From: an uncultured Christensenella sp.
GTDB taxonomy: Bacteria; Bacillota; Clostridia; Christensenellales; Borkfalkiaceae
Reading direction: 5' to 3'
Length of the DNA: 35,069 nucleotides
NCBI GenBank assembly: GCA_910583855.1
Contig: CAJTYL010000014.1
Location: 1 to 35,069, forward strand
Under the pieces are notes generated by a model. That model worked only from the letters and a program-made list of their open reading frames with translations, was not told the DNA's origin and did not search any database. The number at the start of each line of letters is the position of its first letter. Positions within the stretch are counted from its first letter, which is position 1. Made by a program: the position numbers and the translations under genes. Shown here piece after piece: positions 17,664 through 25,141 of this stretch.

Positions 17664-18689
17664 TTATTTTTGAATGGTTTTTATCGCTTTCTTGCGGGAT
17701 TTACTCTTCACGCTGTCGCCGATAAGCTTGAATCTCGAATATACCGACGGAACGAAGAACACTGTGCCGTACGCGCAGGATATAAAGCTTATAAACGAGC
17801 AAAGAACGGGTGAAATTATCGCAAGCGGTGAAAGCGAACTTATGGACAAAAGTATGAACGCTACTACGGATACCGTGGCAAGGCAAGCAGGCATTACCGT
17901 ATTTAAAACGAAACTTTCGTCTGCAGTCTTATCAACTATCTCAAAGGCTGTAAGCTTCTTTAAATCCTCGTCTTTGAAATTCTTCCTCATCCTGTCGAAC
18001 AGGAAACACGTACCTATCATCGTAAGCACGACGGTGGCTACCGCAAACGTAGCGATTGACGAGCCGACGGGTATACGCGTAAGCGCAATAAGCATAAGAA
18101 ACAGCGCAAGGTTATGCACGTCTGCGAGTATTGCACCGAACGCCATAGTAAGCTTATAGCGGATAACGAAATAAATAAAGTGAAAAACTATGCAAGCGGA
18201 AATTGCTATCGCCGCCATTGCAATGGTCTTACCGCCGCCCAAAAGCGTTTCCGCAGTCATTGCGGTTGCAAAGTTGTTGTTTGCCGCAGCCGCGTCGTTG
18301 ACGAACTCGGCAAGATTGCCGTTAATGTTCTTTGCGGCAAGTTCAAGTTTACCTGAATCCGTTGAAGAAACGAATTTGTAGATAACCGTACCGCCCGTGT
18401 TGGTATCGCCTACGGTGACCCCGTAGCTTTTGACGCCCTGCTTTGAAAATTCGTCTTCGCAGAATTCTTTAATCTTGTCGACAGGTTCCGTGTCTTCCAG
18501 ACCGCTGAAATCAGTGTTAACGTATGTTACAGATACGCTTTTATAGCTTGCATAATCTTCACCGTAATTGAAAAATCCGTTAGCTACACATTGGCATACC
18601 GTACCCACCAATAGTCCTATAACGATTATTGCCGAAGAGATTATTATAAGCAAGTGCATTTTGGAGGAAAGCCTGAAATTAGTCTTCAT
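17664..18689 (-). CDS. secF: divergent protein translocase subunit SecF
   Basis: A 341-residue SecF-like membrane protein: one membrane segment at residues 13-33, a periplasmic P4-like domain (about 45-145), then a five-helix C-terminal bundle. Family landmarks include FGAILADVHNLAL (185-197, normally ALIHD) and LFDRMRKN (230-237, normally FDRIREN). By alignment the conserved Asp five residues before FDR is Gly226, and the conserved Arg in the following NQTLxRT motif is Ala268 (NTVMPACL). These normally take part in proton-coupled translocation. The 11-base overlap with secD and the identity of its partner support the assignment despite this divergence. Confidence 0.82.
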   Translation of the reverse strand: MKTNFRLSSKMHLLIIISSAIIVIGLLVGTVCQCVANGFFNYGEDYASYKSVSVTYVNTDFSGLEDTEPVDKIKEFCEDEFSKQGVKSYGVTVGDTNTGGTVIYKFVSSTDSGKLELAAKNINGNLAEFVNDAAAANNNFATAMTAETLLGGGKTIAMAAIAISACIVFHFIYFVIRYKLTMAFGAILADVHNLALFLMLIALTRIPVGSSIATFAVATVVLTMIGTCFLFDRMRKNFKDEDLKKLTAFEIVDKTADESFVLNTVMPACLATVSVVAFILLSISSLSPLAIISPVLCSFISFISCAYGTVFFVPSVYSRFKLIGDSVKSKSRKKAIKTIQK

Positions 18690-20148
18690 CGTCTAACACC
18701 TCCCTTTTATAGCCGCAGAACTTGAACTTGTCCTTAACGGGCGAAGATACCACGAACCACATAAACCTTGTAAACCAGTGAAGAACGTAAGACGCAACAG
18801 TAGCAAGGAAAAGTATAAATCCGCAAGCAGCAAGCTCACCCGTACAAACGAGCGCAAGCAAAGCCGTTACGACGAGCACGACGATATGCAAATCAAGCAC
18901 AGTGGTAAGCGATTTTTTGTAACCCGTTTTTACGGAAGCCTGAATAGTTCTGCCAGTAAGAGTTTCTTTTCTTACCGCTTCGAATATGCGGAAGTTGGAG
19001 AACATAAGAAGCGCAAGCCCCAAAACGAGCACGAAGGCGCCCGCAACGGTAAGCTGTATACCTATAAGCATGATTGCCGTAATCATTATCGCCGAGAAAG
19101 CAATGGCGATTAACGCGTTAATCAAACCGAGTTTTTTATACTTTAAGATTGAAATTACTATCGCGCCTACAAGAACTAAAAGCAACAATACGAAGAGCCA
19201 TACGACCGCGCTGTCGCCGAAAGAAGGAGAAATTGCGATAATTTCCGTATTCTCTCCGCCGTCGTTGTAGTCGTTGGCAAGAACCTTGCCGTTTATAACC
19301 GAATCAAGAATAATCGAATAGTCTTTCGCGTAATTTTCGCCGACTTGGAAAGTCAACGTCTTATTAGTGATGTTCTCACCGTAGGTAAGTTGAAGTCCGA
19401 TGCTAGTATCGCCGATAAAGAAATAACCCGAACCGTCAGAAAGATTGGTTATAATATTATTTAAATTTCTGTAACCGTCGTCGTTGAGGTTAATCCTTAC
19501 GTAGTGGTTGCCGCCTACCGCGTAATAATTCGCTCCGCTGAAGAAAGTGGCAAACCCGTTATATTTAAGAGGGATAATCGTAGTCGCCGCATCGTCGTTT
19601 CCGCCGCGCAAATCAAGTTCTCCGCACAACGTCAGGTATTTTACCGTATTTCCTACCTTCGTAAGCTCGTTGCTACGGGAAGTGTTGTCGTATCCTTTAT
19701 ATGCCGAATAGGTAAAATTCGTGGGGACCGAAACCTTTATAACATAGTTGTCTACTACACTTACGGAATATTTCGAATAACCTTTTTCGGCAAATCTAGC
19801 GGAGATTATGGCAGCATCGTTTGCAACGCTGTCCGCAAAGTCGGAACCGTACTTGTCTTTATCAACGTATACGCTGAGATAACCGGTGTATCCGTCTATA
19901 TATTCCTGCCTGTTTTGATTGTCCAAATCGGTTACAACGCTGTTATAATCCGCTTCCGAGATTACGCCCTCGGGATAAAACAGCGCGTAAGCCTCGCCCG
20001 TGAGGTCGCTACCCATATGAATGGAACTTAAAAAAGAATTGTATCTTTCAACCTCGTTGAGGGGACAAGATATTACGGCAAATAGCGATAATATTACAAC
20101 TGCCGCAACGACAAGCGCGGTTATAATCGCCGATTTTACTTTACCCAT
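18679..20148 (-). CDS. secD: divergent protein translocase subunit SecD
   Basis: A 489-residue SecD-like protein. An N-terminal membrane segment (residues 7-26) is followed by GSDLTGEAYALF (46-57, the GLDLxGG region), a large extracytoplasmic P1-like region (about 60-305), ISPSFGDSAV (307-315) and a multi-helix membrane bundle. Motif IFEAVRKE (388-395) corresponds to the INERIKEE-type motif. The transmembrane Asp six residues before that motif in other SecD proteins is Phe383 here; TTVLDLH (415-421) still aligns with TIxDAN. It has its own consensus promoter and an AGGAG Shine-Dalgarno, and overlaps secF by 11 bases. It assists late steps of Sec export from the membrane. Confidence 0.82.
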   Translation of the reverse strand: MGKVKSAIITALVVAAVVILSLFAVISCPLNEVERYNSFLSSIHMGSDLTGEAYALFYPEGVISEADYNSVVTDLDNQNRQEYIDGYTGYLSVYVDKDKYGSDFADSVANDAAIISARFAEKGYSKYSVSVVDNYVIKVSVPTNFTYSAYKGYDNTSRSNELTKVGNTVKYLTLCGELDLRGGNDDAATTIIPLKYNGFATFFSGANYYAVGGNHYVRINLNDDGYRNLNNIITNLSDGSGYFFIGDTSIGLQLTYGENITNKTLTFQVGENYAKDYSIILDSVINGKVLANDYNDGGENTEIIAISPSFGDSAVVWLFVLLLLVLVGAIVISILKYKKLGLINALIAIAFSAIMITAIMLIGIQLTVAGAFVLVLGLALLMFSNFRIFEAVRKETLTGRTIQASVKTGYKKSLTTVLDLHIVVLVVTALLALVCTGELAACGFILFLATVASYVLHWFTRFMWFVVSSPVKDKFKFCGYKREVLDDED

Positions 20149-20223
20149 CTTTACTCCTATATGATTTCCGCATCAAGTATTTCTTTAAGCGTTGCCTTGA
20201 TAACTTAATTTTTAACTTACTAT

Positions 20224-20252
20224 ATTATAGTAAAAAAATTTTACTCCGTCAA
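20224..20252 (-). promoter_or_regulatory. sigma-A promoter of secD-secF
   Basis: -35 TTGACG (20247-20252), 17-bp spacer, -10 TATAAT (20224-20229). About 70 bases of leader follow. A TTTACAT/ATGTAAA inverted repeat lies just upstream (about 20256-20273) and could be an operator or a weak scfB terminator. Confidence 0.8.
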
Positions 20253-20294
20253 TAAATTTACATTTGTATGTAAAAATTTTACAAAAATAACGGA

Positions 20295-21617
20295 CTATTT
20301 TTGAGATTTTTTATGCGCCAATGAGTGCATAGCGCACTCTATACGCTTTTTCATCATCTCGCAGGTCACTTTATAAGGCTTGTTTATGTCGCCTTCAAAA
20401 TGATAATTGTTTGCGCTGCACCCCCCGCTGCAAATAAATTTCGCAAAACAATTTCCGCAATCTTCTCTCGTGAAAAGGCAGGACGAAGCAAATTTGTCCC
20501 TTATGCTTTTATCAAGCTTACCTTCGAAAACGTTGCCCATTAAAAAGTCCTTATCTCCAGCAAACTGGTGGCAAGGATAAATGTCGCCGTTCGGCGTTAC
20601 GGAAAAGTACTCGTTGCCCGCGCCGCAAGCCGACACGCGCTTTTGAAGGCAAGTGCCGCCTTCCAAATCGACGTTGAAATGAAAAAAGTTAAATCCCTTT
20701 CCCCTGTCGTATTTGTCAAGATACTTATCGCAAAGGTTTTCGTATTCGTCCAAAACTTGCGGAAGGTGTGCTTCCTTAATAGCCAAATCGTCGATATCGG
20801 TTACTACGGGTTCCATAGAAATACTGTCGAATCCGTTCTCGGCAAGAAAAATTACGTCTTTTGAAAAATCAAGATTCTTAGCCGTGAACGTGCCGCGGAC
20901 GTAATAATTCTTATCTCCGCGAGAACGAACGAACTTTTTGATTTTGTCGATGATTAAATCAAAGCTGCCCTTGCCCGTTTTGGTCTTTCTTATGGCGTCG
21001 TGAACCTCCTTTCTTCCGTCAACCGACAAAACGACGTTCTCCATTTCACGGTTGAAAAAGTCGATTGCATCGTCGTCAAGAAGCAGCGCATTGGTAGTCG
21101 TGGTAAAAAGAAACTTTTTGCCTGCCCTGTCGCCCTGCTCCCTTGCGTAAGCAACCACGTTCTTTATGGTCTGAAGACACATTAACGGTTCGCCGCCGAA
21201 AAAATCGACTTCAAGCACTTTTCGTTTACCGCTGTTTTCTACAAGAAAATCTATTGCCTTTTTAGCGGTTTGCTCGCTCATAAACTCTCGCGTTGAGTGA
21301 TACGCACCCTCGTCTGCAAAACAGTAACGGCAACGAAGGTTGCAATCGTGACATATATGCAAACAAAGCGCCTTAACCTCGGTTGATTTCAAGGGATAAG
21401 TTTTAATTTCTTCACGCAAAAAAAGTCCCTGCTCTTTTAAAGATGCAAGGTCGCTTTCTATTTCGGCAATTTTCTCTTCGGAAAGCTCAGGCATTTGTCC
21501 CGCTTTTTCGTACTTTGCCTTAACGTATTCCGCGGTCAGCGCGTCGCATTCGTGCAAGCTTCCGCTTCCGTTGTCGTAAATATAGCTTTTATCTTTATAA
21601 TTGAAAACGTGTACCAT
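20295..21617 (-). CDS. scfB: thioether cross-link-forming SCIFF peptide maturase (radical SAM/SPASM)
   Basis: A 440-residue radical SAM enzyme that installs a Cys-to-Thr thioether bond in the SCIFF peptide encoded next door. An N-terminal peptide-recognition-like region (residues 1-70) precedes the cluster motif C92NLRC96RYC99. A C-terminal SPASM domain carries the auxiliary-cluster cysteines (CGAGNEYFSVTPNGDIYPC, then CGNCFAKFICSGGC and a final Cys). FFGGEP is present as the family glycine motif. The closest characterised homologue class is CteB of Clostridium thermocellum. No Shine-Dalgarno precedes the ATG, and a terminator-like hairpin separates it from scfA, so expression below that of the precursor is likely. 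Confidence 0.95.
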   Translation of the reverse strand: MVHVFNYKDKSYIYDNGSGSLHECDALTAEYVKAKYEKAGQMPELSEEKIAEIESDLASLKEQGLFLREEIKTYPLKSTEVKALCLHICHDCNLRCRYCFADEGAYHSTREFMSEQTAKKAIDFLVENSGKRKVLEVDFFGGEPLMCLQTIKNVVAYAREQGDRAGKKFLFTTTTNALLLDDDAIDFFNREMENVVLSVDGRKEVHDAIRKTKTGKGSFDLIIDKIKKFVRSRGDKNYYVRGTFTAKNLDFSKDVIFLAENGFDSISMEPVVTDIDDLAIKEAHLPQVLDEYENLCDKYLDKYDRGKGFNFFHFNVDLEGGTCLQKRVSACGAGNEYFSVTPNGDIYPCHQFAGDKDFLMGNVFEGKLDKSIRDKFASSCLFTREDCGNCFAKFICSGGCSANNYHFEGDINKPYKVTCEMMKKRIECAMHSLAHKKSQK

Positions 21618-21624
21618 TTAAGAC

Positions 21625-21652
21625 GAAAAGGAGCAGAGAATTTTCTGCTCCT
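21625..21652 (-). terminator. attenuator-like terminator between scfA and scfB
   Basis: Perfect 9-bp stem AGGAGCAGA/TCTGCTCCT (21629-21637 with 21644-21652), 6-base loop, followed on the minus strand by TTTTCGTCTT. It lies between the SCIFF stop and the maturase ATG; the short T tract suggests partial readthrough. Confidence 0.75.
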
Positions 21653-21662
21653 GCCCTGTTAT

Positions 21663-21818
21663 TTAATTATTTTTTTCGGGATTTTGTTCTCTCGTTACCC
21701 TTTCACAGCTTTGATTGCCTACGGTGCAGCTTGTTTTGCAAGCAGATTGGCAAGTGCTTCTGCATTCGCCGCATCCCGTAACCCTCTTCTCTGCAGGTTT
21801 AGCTATTGTTTTAATCAT
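21663..21818 (-). CDS. scfA: SCIFF precursor peptide (six cysteines in forty-five residues)
   Basis: A 51-residue peptide recognised from its near-invariant core: CGECRSTCQSACKTSC followed by TVGNQSCE. The six cysteines are residues 16, 19, 23, 27, 31 and 38. By homology with the characterised CteA peptide (Cys32-Thr37), the thioether should join Cys27 and Thr32. The N-terminal leader is short (MIKTIAKPAEKRVTG), and a charged tail of about 12 residues follows the core where typical SCIFF peptides end. The AAAGGAGAG Shine-Dalgarno and a consensus promoter support expression. SCIFF is a near-universal clostridial ribosomal peptide of still unclear function, usually located beside yajC and secDF, as here. 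Confidence 0.95.
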   Translation of the reverse strand: MIKTIAKPAEKRVTGCGECRSTCQSACKTSCTVGNQSCERVTREQNPEKNN

Positions 21819-21849
21819 ACGGGAACTCTCCTTTTATCCTTTTTTATAA

Positions 21850-21878
21850 ATTATAGAATACGAAAAGAGAAAAAGCAA
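21850..21878 (-). promoter_or_regulatory. sigma-A promoter of scfA
   Basis: -35 TTGCTT (21873-21878), 17-bp spacer, -10 TATAAT (21850-21855), giving a leader of about 25 bases ending in a strong AAAGGAG. Confidence 0.75.
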
Positions 21879-21883
21879 GCAAT

Positions 21884-22252
21884 TTAAGACGTTTTTTTGA
21901 TATTAACGGCGATTATGCCAGATATTGCGCCCGCAACAGCGCCCACGATTATTTCTACGATAAACAGCCAGCTAACCGAAAACGACATCGAAATAAGACT
22001 GAATACGAGGTATGTAACGATAACGGACGAAATTCCGTGGATTACGCCTTTAATGAGCCCCTTGTCGCCGCGGATAAATATAAGCCCGCCTGCTACGATT
22101 GCAAGAATTTTAAACACCTGATTAACCGGCTTCACCACCGTCAAGGGGAGCGAAAAAAGTTGAATTATAACTGTAAAAATAAGGACGAAAACTAGTGAAA
22201 ACAAAACTGCGGCAAACACCGATTTTAATACCTGAAAAACGTTAGTGCGCAT
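21884..22252 (-). CDS. TIGR04086-type small membrane protein
   Basis: A 122-residue protein with four predicted membrane helices (about residues 9-33, 40-58, 66-88 and 92-116) and a short basic tail. I recognise it from size, topology and position as the TIGR04086 family, which typically occupies the slot between yajC and the SCIFF genes in clostridia. The function is unknown; the conserved position suggests a role linked to the Sec accessory complex or SCIFF. Its Shine-Dalgarno (GGAGG) is inside the 3' arm of the yajC terminator hairpin and the T tract forms the spacer to the ATG, so translation should be restricted when the hairpin folds. Confidence 0.75.
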   Translation of the reverse strand: MRTNVFQVLKSVFAAVLFSLVFVLIFTVIIQLFSLPLTVVKPVNQVFKILAIVAGGLIFIRGDKGLIKGVIHGISSVIVTYLVFSLISMSFSVSWLFIVEIIVGAVAGAISGIIAVNIKKTS

Positions 22253-22283
22253 AAAAAAACCTCCGCTTTAATCTATGCGGAGG
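22253..22283 (-). terminator. yajC terminator whose 3' arm is the next gene's Shine-Dalgarno
   Basis: 7-bp stem CCTCCGC/GCGGAGG (22260-22266 with 22277-22283), 10-base loop, then seven T on the minus strand, immediately followed by ATG. Confidence 0.85.
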
Positions 22284-22292
22284 TTTGATATT

Positions 22293-22868
22293 TTAGAATT
22301 TAACTTGTTTTTCTTCCTGCTCTTTTTTAGCCTTCTTCTTCGGCTTAACCATTTCAGTCTTTTCTTCTGCAGGAACAGGTGCTTCTTCCGCAGTTTCCAC
22401 AGGCGCAGGAGCAACTTCTTCAGCGGGAACGCTTTCAACGGGTGCAACCGACTCTTCACCGTCGGTTACGGGAGTTGCGTCGGATTCTGCGTTTCCAACA
22501 GACTCTTCCGCAGGTTTGTCCTCTTTCTTTTCTACTACCGCGTCGGTTTGATATATAGCTTGCCTGTCGAATTTGATATAGCTTTTGCCCGAAAGCTCGG
22601 TACCGGTTTCCAAAACGAAAGTATTCTCTTCGTTGTCAACTTCAACGACTATGCCGCAAATTCCGCCAATGGTTTTGACCTTATTGCCGGGTTTAACCGC
22701 GTTTATCAAATCCTGCGCGTCCTGCTCTTGCTTTTTGCGCTTTTTATTTGACAGGAAATAGAATACCGCGATAACTACTATGAGCAACGCTACTATTCCG
22801 AGCATTATATATTGTCCGTATCCGGAGCTACCGCCGGCTGCCTCATCGGCAAGTAAAGAAGTAAACAT
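22293..22868 (-). CDS. yajC: preprotein translocase subunit YajC with acidic tail
   Basis: YajC associates with SecDF in the membrane. Residues 18-38 form the single membrane helix, followed by KKRKKQEQ and the conserved YajC domain (LINAVKPGNKVKTIGGICG, about 53-105). At 191 residues it is nearly twice the usual length because of an 80-residue tail rich in Glu, Pro, Ala and Val, ending in a Lys-rich segment (KPKKKAKKEQEEKQVKF). Such tails occur in other clostridial YajC proteins and may be disordered. It has its own promoter, a TTGGAG Shine-Dalgarno and a strong terminator, so it is probably transcribed alone most of the time. Confidence 0.93.
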   Translation of the reverse strand: MFTSLLADEAAGGSSGYGQYIMLGIVALLIVVIAVFYFLSNKKRKKQEQDAQDLINAVKPGNKVKTIGGICGIVVEVDNEENTFVLETGTELSGKSYIKFDRQAIYQTDAVVEKKEDKPAEESVGNAESDATPVTDGEESVAPVESVPAEEVAPAPVETAEEAPVPAEEKTEMVKPKKKAKKEQEEKQVKF

Positions 22869-22904
22869 AATTTCTCCAAAAATTTAATTTCTTTAATTTA
22901 TTTT

Positions 22905-22933
22905 ACTATAATATTTTTTATTGCTTTTTGCAA
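22905..22933 (-). promoter_or_regulatory. sigma-A promoter of yajC
   Basis: -35 TTGCAA (22928-22933), 17-bp spacer, -10 TATAGT (22905-22910). An ATTGCTT/AAGCAAT inverted repeat straddles the -35. Confidence 0.65.
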
Positions 22934-22974
22934 GCAATTTTAAACTTAAATATTTCATTTACGCTAATTTTCAC

Positions 22975-22993
22975 AAAAACAGACCCTGTTTTT
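22975..22993 (-). terminator. weak tgt terminator
   Basis: 8-bp AT-rich stem AAAAACAG/CTGTTTTT (22975-22982 with 22986-22993) with a 3-base loop, directly after the tgt stop codon. Confidence 0.55.
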
Positions 22994-24109
22994 TCACAGT
23001 TTCCCGAATTCGGAATAGAATTCATCGGCAAAATCCGTTAAGCTGTCCGCGAAAATCGCTTCACGCATATCCGCCATAAGCTTATGAAGGAAAGTCACGT
23101 TATGCAAGCTCAACAGCATCGAAGCAAGCATTTCGTTAACGTTTATAAGGTGTCTTAAATACGCTTTAGTGTAATTTTTACAACAATAGCAATTGCACTT
23201 TTCATCCAGCGGCGTAAAATCCTCCGAATAAGCGGCGTTTCTTACTACAACCTTACCTTTAGACGTAAAAGCGGTGCCGTTGCGGGCAATTCTCGTTGCA
23301 AGCACGCAATCGAACATATCCACCCCGCGTTTAACGCCCTCTATAAGACAGTCGGGACTGCCCACGCCCATCAAATAACGGGGAACGCCTTCAGGCAGTT
23401 CGGGGCGCATTAAATCAAGAATTTCATACATGCGGCTCTTGGGTTCGCCTACCGAAAGCCCGCCTATTGCAATTCCCTCCGTTGCGTGGGGCTTTGCGCG
23501 GCGCAGGCTCTCCATTCTCAGGTCGTCGTAAAAATTGCCCTGAATTATGGGGAAAAGGGCTTGGTCGTCACGGGTTTTGGCGGCAAGGCACCTATCCAAC
23601 CAACGTGAAGTCCGCTCCATAGCCGCTTCCGCCTGACTGTGGGTATAGCCGTACTCGCTGCACTGGTCAAACTGCATTATTATGTCTGCGCCGAGATTTT
23701 CTTCGATAGAAATTACTTTTTCGGGTGTGAAAAGATGCTTAGAGCCGTCGATATGCGAATTAAAGTAAACGCCCTCGTCTTTGATTTTGTTTAATTTCGT
23801 CAAAGAAAATACCTGAAACCCGCCGCTATCCGTCAAAATGGGCTTGTCCCAGTTCATAAATTTGTGCAATCCTCCCGCCTTTTTGACGAGCTCGTCGCCA
23901 GGGCGAAGATAAAGATGATACGTGTTCGACAAAACAATTTGCGAACCCGCTTCCTTTAAATCACGCGGATAAATCCCTTTAACGGTAGCTTGCGTGCCAA
24001 CGGGCATATAGACGGGCGTTTTTATATCGCCGTGAGGGGTATGGAATACTCCCGCCCTTGCGCCAGTGTGTTTATCGATATGTTGTAATTCAAAACTAAA
24101 ATATTTCAT
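22994..24109 (-). CDS. tgt: tRNA-guanine transglycosylase
   Basis: Exchanges guanine 34 of tRNAs with GUN anticodons for the queuosine precursor preQ1. The 371-residue length is standard. Key motifs: catalytic LTDSGGFQVFSL near residue 91, the substrate-binding GGLSVGEP, a second catalytic Asp in FDCVLATRIARNGTAFT, and the zinc site CNCYCCKNY plus a downstream His. It begins four bases after queA, the next enzyme of the same pathway. Two potential targets, tRNA-Tyr(GUA) and tRNA-Asp(GUC), are encoded at the right of this window. No preQ1 synthesis genes are visible here. Confidence 0.96.
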   Translation of the reverse strand: MKYFSFELQHIDKHTGARAGVFHTPHGDIKTPVYMPVGTQATVKGIYPRDLKEAGSQIVLSNTYHLYLRPGDELVKKAGGLHKFMNWDKPILTDSGGFQVFSLTKLNKIKDEGVYFNSHIDGSKHLFTPEKVISIEENLGADIIMQFDQCSEYGYTHSQAEAAMERTSRWLDRCLAAKTRDDQALFPIIQGNFYDDLRMESLRRAKPHATEGIAIGGLSVGEPKSRMYEILDLMRPELPEGVPRYLMGVGSPDCLIEGVKRGVDMFDCVLATRIARNGTAFTSKGKVVVRNAAYSEDFTPLDEKCNCYCCKNYTKAYLRHLINVNEMLASMLLSLHNVTFLHKLMADMREAIFADSLTDFADEFYSEFGKL

Positions 24110-24113
24110 TTTC

Positions 24114-25139
24114 TTAATATATAAACGTTGCGTCGCCGAAGCTGAAAAATCTGTACCTCTCCTCTACGGCGGTTTTATAAAGATTTAAAATTTCTTCCCT
24201 TCCCGTCATTGCCGCAACCAACATTATAAGCGTGCTTTCGGGTAAGTGAAAGTTGGTAATTAGCGCATCTACGCACTTGAATTTATATGGCGGATAAATA
24301 AATATCTGAGTGTTGCCCTTGCGGGGCTTAACCGTGCCGTCGTCTTCCGCAACGCTTTCAAGCGTTCTCACGGACGTCGTGCCGACGGCGATTACCCTTC
24401 TGCCATCTCTTTTTGCGGCGGTTATAATCCTTGCCGTCTCTTCTCCGACCTCGAAGTATTCCGAGTGCATCTTGTGGTCGGTTATTATATCCTCTTTAAC
24501 AGGACGGAAAGTACCGAGCCCGACGTGAAGAAGGACTTCGGCAATCCGGACGCCCTTCGCCTTGATTTTTTCGATAAGTTCGGGCGTGAAGTGCAAGCCC
24601 GCCGTTGGCGCCGCCGCAGAGCCGTCAACCTTAGCGTAAACGGTCTGGTAACGGTTTTTATCCTGCAGTTTCGCCTTGATATATGGCGGCAGCGGCATTG
24701 AACCGAGTCGTTCTAAAATTTCTTCAAATACCCCATCGTATTCAAAGCGGACTATTCTTTCACCGCTGTCGGTTATACCCTTGACGGTTAAAGAAAGCTC
24801 TTCTGAAACTTTAAGCCGTTTTCCGACGGTGCATTTTCTACCGGGTTTAACTAAAACTTCCCAATCGTTGATATCGAGGCGTTTAAGAAGCAACACCTCC
24901 ACCGCGCCGCCGTTTTCCGTCTTTGCGTAAAGGCGGGCGGGCAAAACCTTGGTATTGTTTACGACGAGAACATCGCCCGCATTAAGATAGTCTATTATAT
25001 CCCTGAAAATTTCGTGTTTGACTTCGCCCGTCGCTCTGTTATAGGTTAAAAGCCTCGAACCGTCCCGCGGGGTTGCGGGAGTTTGAGCAATTAACTCTTC
25101 GGGCAAGTCGTAATAAAAATCACTCTTTTTATACTGCAT
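24114..25139 (-). CDS. queA: S-adenosylmethionine:tRNA ribosyltransferase-isomerase
   Basis: QueA transfers and isomerises the ribosyl part of S-adenosylmethionine onto preQ1-modified tRNA, giving epoxyqueuosine. The 341 residues are a full-length protein: FYYDLPEELIAQTPATPRDGSRLL at the start (the strongly conserved N-terminus), DVLVVNNTKVLPARL, the AAPTAGLHFT block and FHLPESTLIMLV near the end. It starts two bases after ruvB, so it is part of the ruvCAB-queA-tgt operon, an arrangement common in Firmicutes and other bacteria. Confidence 0.97.
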   Translation of the reverse strand: MQYKKSDFYYDLPEELIAQTPATPRDGSRLLTYNRATGEVKHEIFRDIIDYLNAGDVLVVNNTKVLPARLYAKTENGGAVEVLLLKRLDINDWEVLVKPGRKCTVGKRLKVSEELSLTVKGITDSGERIVRFEYDGVFEEILERLGSMPLPPYIKAKLQDKNRYQTVYAKVDGSAAAPTAGLHFTPELIEKIKAKGVRIAEVLLHVGLGTFRPVKEDIITDHKMHSEYFEVGEETARIITAAKRDGRRVIAVGTTSVRTLESVAEDDGTVKPRKGNTQIFIYPPYKFKCVDALITNFHLPESTLIMLVAAMTGREEILNLYKTAVEERYRFFSFGDATFIY

Positions 25140-25141
25140 AA

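Noticed and set aside
20150..20200. Short coding-like stretch (KATLKEILDAE) before secD
   Set aside because: There is no start codon in frame after the preceding stop; treated as leader sequence.
21884..22868. A preQ1 or other riboswitch between tgt, yajC and the TIGR04086 gene
   Set aside because: The gaps are short and explained by terminators and a promoter; no aptamer-like fold could be drawn.
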